DNA of 7,065 bases, taken from an uncultured Synergistales bacterium (GTDB lineage Bacteria > Synergistota > Synergistia > Synergistales > Aminobacteriaceae). Below are positions 1-6,849 of the stretch, in pieces; position 1 is the first letter of the stretch, and each line of letters starts with the position of its first letter. A program made the translations under genes and the position numbers. Below the pieces are notes generated by a model, which saw only the letters and a list, made by a program, of their open reading frames with translations, ran no database searches and had not been told where the DNA came from. The stretch is taken from the NCBI GenBank assembly GCA_905234205.1, contig CAJOGG010000079.1:1-7065 (forward strand), given 5' to 3'.

Positions 1-2
1 TA

Positions 3-2460
3 ACTCCGGACTTCAGCGTCGTAACTTTCTCAAACAACAAGGCAGTCAACGGTGGGGCTATGTATCTCAGAAGCCCGGCTACTATCGGTGGCACATTCAC
101 AGAAAATTTCGCAAGCACCAACGGAGGCGCCGTATACATAAATAATTCCCTGTCGTCGGTAACGATTAATAGTGTTGCGTTCTCAACAAACTCTGCTGAC
201 AATTACGGCGGAGCTATGTATCTCAACAGCTCTGCAACTTTCAGCGAGGCCAATTTCTCAGAGAATTACGCGACGAGTAACGGAGGCGGAGTCTTCATTG
301 CCGGAGGTAATAGCATAACGTTTGGGACAGAGAATAATTTTACGTCAAACACTGTTTCAAACGATGGTGGAGCGTTCTATATTGATGGCGGCTCTAACAT
401 TTCCTTCTCCGGCTCTAATACGTTTACCACTAACATTGCCGAGGATTCAGGCGGCGCGATTTTCATCAATAATATATCTTTCAGTGGCACTAATACATTT
501 GAGGCCAATTATACACCTAACGAGGGCGGCGCAGTTACCATTAGTTCTTCGGGCAATATCCCTAGCTTCACTGACGTAGAGTTCAAGAACAACAGCGCGG
601 ATAATCAAGGCGGAACTATTGCTATACTTAACGGTGGAGCAACACTTGATGGCGCTACTTCATTTTTGGTCAGTAGCTCCGACAAGGGCGGGGCCGTATA
701 TATCACAAATGGAACGCTTACGATAAATGATGAAGTAACTTTTGAGGATATAACTGCGAATGATGGCGGAATAATCCACATGACCGGAGGCACTGCGAAT
801 ATCTACGCTGAACTCAAGAACACCACGGCAAACAACGGCGGCGCGATTTACATGACCAATGGTACAGCCAATATTTACGGAGTACTCTCAAGCAACACTG
901 CTTTGGAAAATGGCGGTGCAATATGTTTAAGCGGTGATTTACCCGTCGTGAATGTCCACAACAATTTAACAGGGAATAAAGCTGCGAATGGTGGCGCAAT
1001 TTACGTTCAGTCAGGAACAATTTTGATCAGCGGTGATTCTTCCGCAAGCGATGTTACTCTCTCTGGTAACGTAGCTTCAAATTATGGTGGTGCTATTTAT
1101 ATCAACGGCTCTCGCGCTAGACTCAACGTTGTAGGAAGTTGTCCAATAGTATTCAGCACGAATACGGCTGCGAGTGGTGGCGGAGCTATTTACGCTTATG
1201 AAGGCACAATCTCAAATTTCACACCGTTAGTAACGTTCAGCTCGAATACCACGACTAATGGCAATGGTGGTGCGTTATGGCTCTTAACTGCTAATCAAGT
1301 TCCGGCTGGTAAGCTAACCTTTGAGAATAATACAAGCAAGGGTGGAAGCGGTGGTGCGATTTACATTGCTTCAGAGACGGCCACGAATTTGACGCTTGAT
1401 AGCAATACACAATACACATTCGATCATAACGTTGCTGACAAATGCGGCGGCGCTGTTCACACTGTTGCTTCAACGATAATTCTTGATGCGTTTGCTGTGG
1501 ATTTCGAGAATAGTGCAAAATTTGGAGGTGGCTTTGCCTCTTCAGAGACCGGCAAAATTTATATCAGGAATAATTCAAGCATAAGCAATCAATGGGCCCC
1601 AACCGGCGGCGCTTTCTACGCACCTGATATTTACGTCACCAGCTCTGACTTAACGGAAAATCATACTGAACAAATCGAAGGCGGCGAAAACGGACACGGA
1701 GGCGGAGCAATTTACGCAACAAGACATCTTGAAATCACCGGCGGATATTTCTACGCTAATTACGCTACACAACAGATTGAAGGCCATGGGGGAGCTATTT
1801 ATGTCAACGGCAGTAGTGATGACGTAAAAGTTACTAATTCGCTTTTTATTGATAATGCAACAACAAAAGGAAACGGCGGATCAATTTATTGCGATAACAT
1901 AACAGGTTCTGTTTTCGAGACTAACACCTTCAGGGAGAACACAAGCGGAACTGATGGAGGCGCAATATATATCCAGGGCAACAATTTCACGATCAAGAAA
2001 TGCTATTTCGAGGATAATCACTCCGATAACAATGGAGGCGCAGTTTATTTCGCACAACCAAATGACGGCACGAGCCCCACTTTCACTATGAATTACTCAA
2101 TGTTCAAGGGAAATAACGCTGCGGGTGATAATGGCGGAGGCGCTCTGTATATTGGAACTGTTAATGCCAAGATTGATAGCTGTACATTCACTGAAAACTT
2201 CCTTGACACGTCTAAAAATAGCGGCGTTGGTTATGGCGGAGCGTTATATCTTTACACGAGAACTCCCACAGAGACTTTAGCGACTTTAGACAGCTGTACG
2301 TTCTATAAAAACAGAATCGACAATGGCAGTGATGAAAGTTCTGGCGGTGGCGCGCTTTATCTTGATTGCGAGAAGGGCAGAATAAGAAGTTGCACATTCA
2401 CCAGTAACACTACAGCAGGCAGTGGCGGAGGTGCTATTTGTCTTGCAAGTGGTACGCTAA
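3..2460 (+). repeat. Array of about 29 Pmp-type (FxxN / GGA[I/V/L]) beta-helix rungs
   Basis: Protein-level repeats within the giant surface gene. Counting GG[A/G/T/I/S] turns followed by a hydrophobic-aromatic pair gives about 29, from VNGGAMYL (bases 48-71) to SGGGAICL (ending near 2449). Spacing varies from about 17 to 40 residues. Typical units read FTSN...NDGGAFYI, FTTN...DSGGAIFI and FEDN...NNGGAVYF. Codons for the same motif differ between units, so most of the array is old and not a fresh tandem DNA expansion. In this family each unit is expected to form one turn of a right-handed parallel beta-helix, with Asn and Gly at the turns. Confidence 0.9.
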
Positions 2461-4202
2461 GCATTTCGGGAACGATAGCTGTGGGAAATACAACGATCGG
2501 ACGCTATGATATACGACTTCACGAAGGCTCATCGCGAATCGTTTCAGGAGGCTACAACAGGATCGGAAAATTCGGCCAAGGCGCAGGAGAGACGGACTTC
2601 AAATCAGTAACGAGCAATAATGATTCTGACAGAACGAGCTGGCTAAATAAAACCTGGATGACCATAAAAGAATCGTATTTTGGCGATAATGAACTTGCTG
2701 TCAATAGTGTCTCTAATGGCATTCCCCCTAGCATAGGTTCAACGTTGGGTACGGGCCAAGTGGTATTGTTTACGCTTATGTTGAACGAGGCAAGCACACT
2801 TCCTGTTGATGATAGAGCCACTAACATGATCCCTTACGATCGAAAAAGCAGTTTCCCCGAGCTAGACGAACGAGGCACAACACGAGCAATATTAGGCCCG
2901 AATGGTGAAAGAATAGCCTTTGATATCGGAGCTACTGCCCTAGGCATAACGAACACGGGCGGCGGATCTGGTGACGTTGCAGCGTATTCAGTGGTAAGTA
3001 TACAAATGAGCGGCCTTCCTAATGAACTTCGACGAGTAGGACAAACTGCAAGCCTTGTCGCAAAAGTTTATTACAGCAATGGACGAGAAGCCTACGGTGG
3101 CACAGGCGAGAATGAAGAGCCAGTGAAATGGTCAAGCTACCCAAGCGATTATTACGTTCATGTTGACGAAAATACCGGTGATTTAGTCGTTTGGCGAACA
3201 ACTTCGTCTCCCGAGTCAAGTACTTACGTCAAGATTATTGTCGAGACACTGCGAGCTGATTCATCTGGAAATACTTTCAAGGACTCTCAATACGTCAAGA
3301 TAACAGAAGGCGATTTTGCTTACTTGAACACTTCACCATCGTATGGTGTGACGTATCTTAGGGATTTGATCAAGGACTTCATCGAATACAATATTGGCTT
3401 CGGTCTTGCTGATACAAATTCCAGCACTATAACTTCCTCAACATTCCAGAGCAATTTTGCAAGTGTATATTACACGTCAGCCTTCCAAGTTTATGATTTA
3501 ACCGTTACGGAGCCAGTTTTAACGATAGCAGGAAATTATCCCTCTTCAGGTAACTTTGTAGCCGCAAAAGATAAGGGCGTAAATATTGATTTCGCAGGCA
3601 GAAAAGTTGGCGATATATTCCCTGTCATGTACACGTGGAATTTCACGGGCGACGAGCTCAAAAAAATAGTGGGCTACGATTTATTGAAGGCCTCATTCAA
3701 AGACGATGCCTCATTGGCTGAAGATCTCTTTGACGTTCTCAAACTTGAGTTCCAAGGCGCGGAAGGAAAATTGCCCGTGATTGGTTCTGGTGGAGTGAGC
3801 GCTCGTGAAGCTGTTGAGTCTGGCGCAATGGCATTGAATAACTATGATGGCGATGAAGGTGTGCAGATAGTCTTAACGGCTTATGTAGCCAACGTAGCGT
3901 CAGGCGAATCAAATACTGCTCAATTGATCTCTAGCGATGGCTCAAAGCTCTTGGTGGTCCCTGATGGAGTTCCTTACGACGGGAGAATTTACGGGACAAT
4001 GTGGTTAGCTCAAGACGAGAGCAAAACTCAAGCTACGTACACTGTGGACTCTAAAGCAGGCGAACAAGCTTCTAATACGTTAAGATCAAATTCAAACCCT
4101 AATACGAGTAGCGGTGGAGAAAGTGGCAGTGGTTGCGATTCGTTATTGGCCGGAGAAATTATTGCCTTGATGGTGTGTTTGATATTCATGAAGCGCAAGT
4201 AA
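3..4202 (+). CDS. Giant Pmp-repeat beta-helix surface protein with Cys-type C-terminal sorting signal (5' end outside window)
   Basis: This is probably a cell-surface adhesin or surface-exposed structural protein. The frame is open from base 3, and the residues before the first ATG (base 60) already contain a repeat (FSNNKAVNGGAMYL), so the true start lies upstream; 1399 residues are visible. Order: about 29 rungs with FxxN and GGA[I/V/L/F]Y motifs to about base 2460; a closing module with DERGTTR and DIGA; an Ig-like domain (about 2985-3320); an unrecognised region (about 3320-4090); then SGSGC, a hydrophobic helix and KRK at the end. FxxN/GGA[ILV] is the signature of chlamydial polymorphic outer membrane proteins, which fold as beta-helices. 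Those end in an autotransporter barrel; this one does not, and instead carries a membrane-anchor/sorting tail. Export by Sec is inferred. Substrate or receptor is unknown. The family assignment is confident, the adhesin role only likely. Confidence 0.88.
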   Translation, partial: TPDFSVVTFSNNKAVNGGAMYLRSPATIGGTFTENFASTNGGAVYINNSLSSVTINSVAFSTNSADNYGGAMYLNSSATFSEANFSENYATSNGGGVFIAGGNSITFGTENNFTSNTVSNDGGAFYIDGGSNISFSGSNTFTTNIAEDSGGAIFINNISFSGTNTFEANYTPNEGGAVTISSSGNIPSFTDVEFKNNSADNQGGTIAILNGGATLDGATSFLVSSSDKGGAVYITNGTLTINDEVTFEDITANDGGIIHMTGGTANIYAELKNTTANNGGAIYMTNGTANIYGVLSSNTALENGGAICLSGDLPVVNVHNNLTGNKAANGGAIYVQSGTILISGDSSASDVTLSGNVASNYGGAIYINGSRARLNVVGSCPIVFSTNTAASGGGAIYAYEGTISNFTPLVTFSSNTTTNGNGGALWLLTANQVPAGKLTFENNTSKGGSGGAIYIASETATNLTLDSNTQYTFDHNVADKCGGAVHTVASTIILDAFAVDFENSAKFGGGFASSETGKIYIRNNSSISNQWAPTGGAFYAPDIYVTSSDLTENHTEQIEGGENGHGGGAIYATRHLEITGGYFYANYATQQIEGHGGAIYVNGSSDDVKVTNSLFIDNATTKGNGGSIYCDNITGSVFETNTFRENTSGTDGGAIYIQGNNFTIKKCYFEDNHSDNNGGAVYFAQPNDGTSPTFTMNYSMFKGNNAAGDNGGGALYIGTVNAKIDSCTFTENFLDTSKNSGVGYGGALYLYTRTPTETLATLDSCTFYKNRIDNGSDESSGGGALYLDCEKGRIRSCTFTSNTTAGSGGGAICLASGTLSISGTIAVGNTTIGRYDIRLHEGSSRIVSGGYNRIGKFGQGAGETDFKSVTSNNDSDRTSWLNKTWMTIKESYFGDNELAVNSVSNGIPPSIGSTLGTGQVVLFTLMLNEASTLPVDDRATNMIPYDRKSSFPELDERGTTRAILGPNGERIAFDIGATALGITNTGGGSGDVAAYSVVSIQMSGLPNELRRVGQTASLVAKVYYSNGREAYGGTGENEEPVKWSSYPSDYYVHVDENTGDLVVWRTTSSPESSTYVKIIVETLRADSSGNTFKDSQYVKITEGDFAYLNTSPSYGVTYLRDLIKDFIEYNIGFGLADTNSSTITSSTFQSNFASVYYTSAFQVYDLTVTEPVLTIAGNYPSSGNFVAAKDKGVNIDFAGRKVGDIFPVMYTWNFTGDELKKIVGYDLLKASFKDDASLAEDLFDVLKLEFQGAEGKLPVIGSGGVSAREAVESGAMALNNYDGDEGVQIVLTAYVANVASGESNTAQLISSDGSKLLVVPDGVPYDGRIYGTMWLAQDESKTQATYTVDSKAGEQASNTLRSNSNPNTSSGGESGSGCDSLLAGEIIALMVCLIFMKRK
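780..923 (+). repeat. Two neighbouring rungs with near-identical MT(G/N)GTANIY segments, 72-base period
   Basis: The codons for MTGGTANIY begin at 780 and those for MTNGTANIY at 852, exactly 24 codons apart, each followed by a short spacer and an NGGAI turn. Eight of nine residues match, while the Gly, Thr, Ala and Ile codons differ only at third positions. This looks like one rung duplicated within the gene and then held by selection on the protein. It is the clearest internal duplication I can see by eye in the array. Confidence 0.6.
2460..2950 (+). other. Beta-helix closing module resembling choice-of-anchor (type Q) domains
   Basis: Domain within the giant surface protein. After the last GGA rung come GNTTIGRYDIRLHEG, a long loop with few repeats, DERGTTR (codons 2865-2885) and FDIGATALG (codons 2919-2945). 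A D-x-R-G-x-x-R stretch followed by a short loop and D-I-G-A is the ending I associate with bacterial beta-helix proteins called choice-of-anchor Q, which carry different C-terminal anchors in different lineages. That fits the separate sorting tail found here. The boundaries are approximate and the family name is recalled from motif memory. Confidence 0.55.
2985..3320 (+). other. Ig-like (BIG2-like) domain
   Basis: Domain within the giant surface protein. It starts with a strand-like SVVSIQMSGLP and continues through RRVGQTASLVAKVYYSNG, VKWSS (codons 3123-3137), VDENTGDLVV (from 3162) and YVKIIVET. The order hydrophobic strand, G-x-x-x-x-L-x-A strand, V-x-W-S-S, then V-D-x-x-T-G and a last strand is typical of bacterial Ig-like group 2 domains, found as spacers or adhesion modules in surface proteins. 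Replacement of the usual Gly-rich last strand with TTSSPESSTYVKI makes it a divergent member. Confidence 0.55.
4110..4199 (+). other. C-terminal Cys-containing sorting signal (Synergist-CTERM-like)
   Basis: The last 30 codons encode SGGESGSGC, then DSLLAGEIIALMVCLIF, then MKRK. This is a three-part sorting tail: a Ser/Gly-rich stretch with a Cys (codon 4134-4136), a short transmembrane helix, and a basic end. MYXO-CTERM-type and Synergist-CTERM-type signals share this plan, and in the better studied cases the tail is cut by a dedicated intramembrane protease near the Cys. The Glu inside the helix and the second Cys (MVC) are less typical. Which protease acts here cannot be seen in this window. 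Confidence 0.65.
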
Positions 4203-4247
4203 TTTCAACGTACTAAATTTCACAGTAAATCATCTCACTAAAACTAG

Positions 4248-4278
4248 TGCCCCGTGATATTATTGCGGGGTATTTTTT
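4248..4278 (+). terminator. Intrinsic terminator after the surface-protein gene
   Basis: CCCCG at 4250-4254 pairs with CGGGG at 4266-4270. The stem can be extended inwards by T-G, G-T, A-T and T-A pairs, leaving a three-base loop, and outwards by G4249-T4271 and T4248-A4272. Six T residues follow at 4273-4278. It lies 45 bases after the surface-gene stop and ends 30 bases before the rplI start, so it may also act as a leader attenuator for rplI-dnaB. Confidence 0.85.
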
Positions 4279-4287
4279 ATGCACATG

Positions 4288-4294
4288 AAAGGGG
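4288..4294 (+). promoter_or_regulatory. Ribosome binding site that sets the rplI start
   Basis: AAAGGGG lies 13 bases before the ATG at 4308, a slightly long spacing. It supports 4308 as the start over the in-frame GTG at 4254, which sits inside the terminator stem and would add 18 residues not found in L9 proteins. Confidence 0.7.
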
Positions 4295-4307
4295 AAAATT
4301 TTTCATA

Positions 4308-4757
4308 ATGAAAGTTATTCTAAAAGCGGACGTTAATAAACTTGGCAAATCGGGTGCATTGCTTGATGTCAGTGATGGTTATGCGAGAAATTTCTTGCTC
4401 CCAAAAAATTTAGCGATCGAAGCCACTCCGGGGAAAATCTCGGAATGGAAGAACGAACAGGCAAGACTCAAGGCCAAGGACGCAAAACTTCACGCTGAAG
4501 CTCTTGAGTTACAGAAAAAGTTGCAGGGTAAGTCAGTAAATATTACTGGCAAAGCTGGCGACAACGGCAAATTGTTTGGTAGCATAACCGCGGCACAAAT
4601 CACCGAAGCTCTTGAAGCTCAACATGGACTTAAGGATTTCGATAAACGCGACGTAAAACTTGATGAAGTTATCAAACAGTCAGGCAACTTCAAATTTTCA
4701 ATTAAACTCTATCCTGGTGTCCAAGCGGATATGACATTGGTTGTAACAGTAGCATGA
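4308..4757 (+). CDS. rplI: 50S ribosomal protein L9 (bL9)
   Basis: L9 binds 23S rRNA near the base of the L1 stalk and helps reading-frame maintenance. The product is 149 residues, normal for the family. It starts MKVILKADVNKLGKSGALLD, and residues 13-40 hold the N-terminal RNA-binding signature (G-K-S-G, V-S-D-G-Y-A-R-N-F-L, P-K-N-L-A). The usual Gly after P-K is Asn here, which appears to be a tolerated change. Residues 41-75 form the charged linker helix. The C-terminal domain follows with GKAGDNGKLFGSIT (81-94) and the end motif YPGVQADMTLVV. The stop overlaps the dnaB start as ATGA, implying translational coupling. There is no promoter between the terminator at 4278 and this gene, so expression must come from upstream through or around that hairpin. 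The start is fixed by family length and the AAAGGGG site. Confidence 0.97.
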   Translation: MKVILKADVNKLGKSGALLDVSDGYARNFLLPKNLAIEATPGKISEWKNEQARLKAKDAKLHAEALELQKKLQGKSVNITGKAGDNGKLFGSITAAQITEALEAQHGLKDFDKRDVKLDEVIKQSGNFKFSIKLYPGVQADMTLVVTVA

Positions 4758-6100
4758 ATCAGACTCCGCCATATAATCCAGAAGCTGAACACGCTGTAAT
4801 AGGTTCATGCATAGTCTCGAAAGAAGCTCTCGATAATTCCGCTGAGATAGTCAAACCTGAAGATTTCTATGACATAAACAATCAAAAAGCCTATGAAGTT
4901 ATATTAGATATGTATTACTCTGATACGCCCGTAGACTTTTTGACGTTTTCGGAAGCGCTGAAGGCTAAGGGAATTTTCGACAGGATAGGGGGACAACCAT
5001 ATTTTGCTGAAGTCATGGCCGATGTAAGTAGCCCCGCAAACGTTATTTATTACGCAAGCATAGTTAGAGAATATGCTATTCGTAGACGCTTAATAGAGGC
5101 TGGCAACAAAATAATTTCTCTAGCACACAGAGCAGACAAAGAAGTACAGGATATTATCTCGGAAGCTGAAAAAATGATATTTGAGGCCTCACAGAATAAA
5201 ACCTCGTCGGAGTTCAGGCATGTTAAAGAGATAATAGGCCCGGTATTTTCTGAAATAGAAGAGAGCTATAAGAGTGCAGGCAAAAAATCAACGGGATACT
5301 CTACAGATTTCGATGATCTTAATGCTTACATAGGAGGCTTTCAACCAGGCAGCTTGAATATTATCGCGGCTCGTCCTTCAATGGGGAAAACTGCTTTTGC
5401 TGTAAACATAGCTCAATTTGAAGGCAACAAAAAGAACGATTCAGTGTTGATATTTAGTCTTGAAATGCCCGCCGAACAGATCGTAATGAGAATGTTATCC
5501 GCTGAGTCACAAGTAAACCTCTCACAACTTAACCTAGGTACGTTCGATACTACGGCTTTTAAGAAAGTGAAAGATGCTTGCAGCGTTTTGGCCAAGCGAA
5601 ATATTTACATTAACGACGATTCCGGATTGACTGCTCTTGAGTTTCGTACGAGGTGCAGAAGATTTAAGACGAAACACCCTGATTTAGCGTTAATAATTGT
5701 GGATTATCTCCAGCTAATGACAGCAGGAGGCGCCAGAAACGACGGAAGACAGCAAGAAGTCGCAGATATATCACGATTGCTCAAGGCTGTAGCGCGTGAG
5801 TTGGAATGCCCGGTCATAGCTTTGTCGCAGTTATCACGAGCAACTGAACAACGTACGGAGAAAAAACCGCAGCTTTCTGACTTAAGAGACTCAGGCGCAA
5901 TAGAACAGGACGCAGATACAGTTATGTTGATGTTCAGAGAAGATTATTACAGCGAAGAGGAAAATAACGACCTCCAGTACAGCAAGGCTGATATACGAGT
6001 GGCCAAGAACAGAAACGGAAGCACAGGCGTATTTCACTTAACTTTTCAACGTGAGATCACAAGATTTTGGGGCTTTGGGGAGATCCCTGAAAATTTATAG
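4754..6100 (+). CDS. dnaB: Replicative DNA helicase DnaB
   Basis: This is the hexameric helicase that unwinds DNA at the replication fork and recruits primase. The product is 448 residues, full length for bacterial DnaB. The N-terminal helical domain begins PPYNPEAEHAVIGS, typical of the family, and a linker region runs to about residue 178. The RecA-like motor follows: Walker A ARPSMGKT (206-213), catalytic Glu in SLEMP (E237), Walker B LIIVDYLQLM (313-322, D317), motif SQLSRATEQR (358-367), DLRDSGAIEQDAD (376-388), and the Arg-finger segment KNRNGSTG (418-425). All key residues are present and there is no intein. It begins at an ATGA overlap with rplI and has no good ribosome binding site of its own, so it is probably translated by coupling. 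The rplI-dnaB order is common in Firmicutes and related bacteria. Nothing suggests a phage or plasmid version. Confidence 0.97.
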   Translation: MNQTPPYNPEAEHAVIGSCIVSKEALDNSAEIVKPEDFYDINNQKAYEVILDMYYSDTPVDFLTFSEALKAKGIFDRIGGQPYFAEVMADVSSPANVIYYASIVREYAIRRRLIEAGNKIISLAHRADKEVQDIISEAEKMIFEASQNKTSSEFRHVKEIIGPVFSEIEESYKSAGKKSTGYSTDFDDLNAYIGGFQPGSLNIIAARPSMGKTAFAVNIAQFEGNKKNDSVLIFSLEMPAEQIVMRMLSAESQVNLSQLNLGTFDTTAFKKVKDACSVLAKRNIYINDDSGLTALEFRTRCRRFKTKHPDLALIIVDYLQLMTAGGARNDGRQQEVADISRLLKAVARELECPVIALSQLSRATEQRTEKKPQLSDLRDSGAIEQDADTVMLMFREDYYSEEENNDLQYSKADIRVAKNRNGSTGVFHLTFQREITRFWGFGEIPENL

Positions 6101-6106
6101 AGGAGG
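6101..6106 (+). promoter_or_regulatory. Strong ribosome binding site for the small secreted protein gene
   Basis: A perfect AGGAGG directly after the dnaB stop, nine bases before the ATG at 6116. It fixes the start and suggests the gene is translated more efficiently than dnaB from the same message. Confidence 0.85.
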
Positions 6107-6115
6107 ATATTAATT

Positions 6116-6751
6116 ATGCGTAAAATTTTCTATGTAGTGCCGATATTTTTTGCGCTTTGCAATCCATGCGTTACATTAGCGGCTGAAGAAACATTGAGTC
6201 AGGATCTAAACGTTCATAACGAGATTAAACGCGATAAGGTCGGAAATATAATCGACATGAAGAGTGAAGATGGCTTGAGGATAATTTACATGGGAACATT
6301 CAGGCCGGAGGTATCAGCCACAGTTTCAATTGACGTAAACGGCAACGAAGAGCAAGACGAGGGAATATTCAGCGTGTTCATGGTTAAATCTGATAAAGAT
6401 ACACCGTTACAGCTTGATGTGCGTGAAGGATTTGACACGAGGACGAATAAATTTAGCTGGCGAAATGATAAGCCGTGGGGATATATAGCTGACATTGACA
6501 CAAACGGAAATACTAGGGATATTCTTGAAGGTTTTTGGGTACGCGTAACATTTTGGCACACATTGCCGTTGAAGTACGGAGAGAGCCCTGTAATTGGTCG
6601 AATAGGCTTTGTTATCAACAACAACGAGCTTACATACAAACGTATAAGGCCAAAGACTTGGACGGAGTGGCAAAAAATTGAGGGGAAAATACTTGAGCTT
6701 GAAGTTAATGATGAAGAGACGGACTTTCAGCTAGAAGAACTTAACCAGTAA
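6116..6751 (+). CDS. Secreted protein of unknown function, 211 residues
   Basis: I do not recognise a family. Residues 1-23 form a Sec signal peptide: MRK, a hydrophobic core IFYVVPIFFAL, then CNPCVTLAA with likely cleavage after A22 or A23. The Cys residues do not sit in a lipobox, so a lipoprotein is unlikely. The mature part (about 188 residues) looks beta-rich, with several Trp (116, 121, 141, 147, 182, 185) and an acidic C-terminus. Two Asp/Asn/Gly loops, DVNGNEEQDEG (73-83) and DIDTNGN (126-132), resemble calcium-binding loops of surface domains. There are no other membrane segments, so a periplasmic or secreted location is expected. It lies 15 bases after dnaB on the same strand with its own strong ribosome binding site, probably co-transcribed; the housekeeping neighbours say little about its role. 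That it is a real gene is supported by the signal peptide, AGGAGG and tight spacing. Confidence 0.85.
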   Translation: MRKIFYVVPIFFALCNPCVTLAAEETLSQDLNVHNEIKRDKVGNIIDMKSEDGLRIIYMGTFRPEVSATVSIDVNGNEEQDEGIFSVFMVKSDKDTPLQLDVREGFDTRTNKFSWRNDKPWGYIADIDTNGNTRDILEGFWVRVTFWHTLPLKYGESPVIGRIGFVINNNELTYKRIRPKTWTEWQKIEGKILELEVNDEETDFQLEELNQ

Positions 6752-6757
6752 ATAAAT

Positions 6758-6779
6758 AGCCATGGTGAAAGCTGTGGCT
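6758..6779 (+). terminator. Hairpin after the rplI-dnaB cluster, possible terminator
   Basis: AGCCATGGT at 6758-6766 pairs with GCTGTGGCT at 6771-6779 around a GAAA loop, giving nine pairs of which three are G-T. It begins six bases after the stop of the secreted-protein gene. Only a weak T-rich stretch follows (TGCATAATATTTT), so it may terminate poorly or just protect the 3' end. The rRNA terminator hairpin at 6813-6835, followed on this strand by TCTCTCTAATTT, could be a second stop for this operon. Confidence 0.45.
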
Positions 6780-6805
6780 TGCATAATATTTTGGAAATAC
6801 AAGAC

Positions 6806-6835
6806 AAAAAAAGGAAGTCTCACAATGAAACTCCC
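6806..6835 (-). terminator. Intrinsic terminator of the rRNA operon
   Basis: On the minus strand GGGAGTTTC pairs with GAGACTTCC around an ATTGT loop, a nine-pair stem with two G-T pairs, followed directly by seven T residues (the A-run at 6806-6812 on the plus strand). It lies about 15 bases beyond the 3' end of 5S rRNA, the expected place for the end of an rRNA transcript. Confidence 0.85.
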
Positions 6836-6849
6836 TCTCTCTAATTTAA

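Noticed and set aside
60..62. ATG at 60 as the true start of the surface protein
   Set aside because: The frame is open to base 3, and the preceding residues already contain an F-x-x-N...GGA rung. There is no signal peptide after this ATG.
3..2460. Regular repeats as a possible CRISPR or DNA satellite array
   Set aside because: The repetition is at protein level: unit length varies, codons differ, and the frame stays open throughout.
605..3219. Several minus-strand open frames under the surface-protein gene
   Set aside because: They are mirror frames of a repetitive coding sequence, with no ribosome binding sites and no recognisable protein features.
3..4202. Chlamydial origin of the window
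   Set aside because: The Pmp-type repeats alone suggest it, but the protein lacks the autotransporter barrel and ends in a Cys-type sorting tail, and such repeats occur outside Chlamydiae.
4254..4307. Longer rplI reading frame from GTG at 4254
   Set aside because: It starts inside the terminator stem, has no ribosome binding site, and adds 18 residues absent from L9. ATG at 4308 fits family length and the AAAGGGG site.
6116..6190. Lipoprotein signal in the small secreted protein
   Set aside because: The Cys at residue 15 follows F-A-L and that at 18 follows C-N-P; neither has a small residue just before Cys as a lipobox needs.
6286..6673. Minus-strand frames under the secreted-protein gene
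   Set aside because: No start context, and they overlap a gene with a signal peptide and a perfect AGGAGG.
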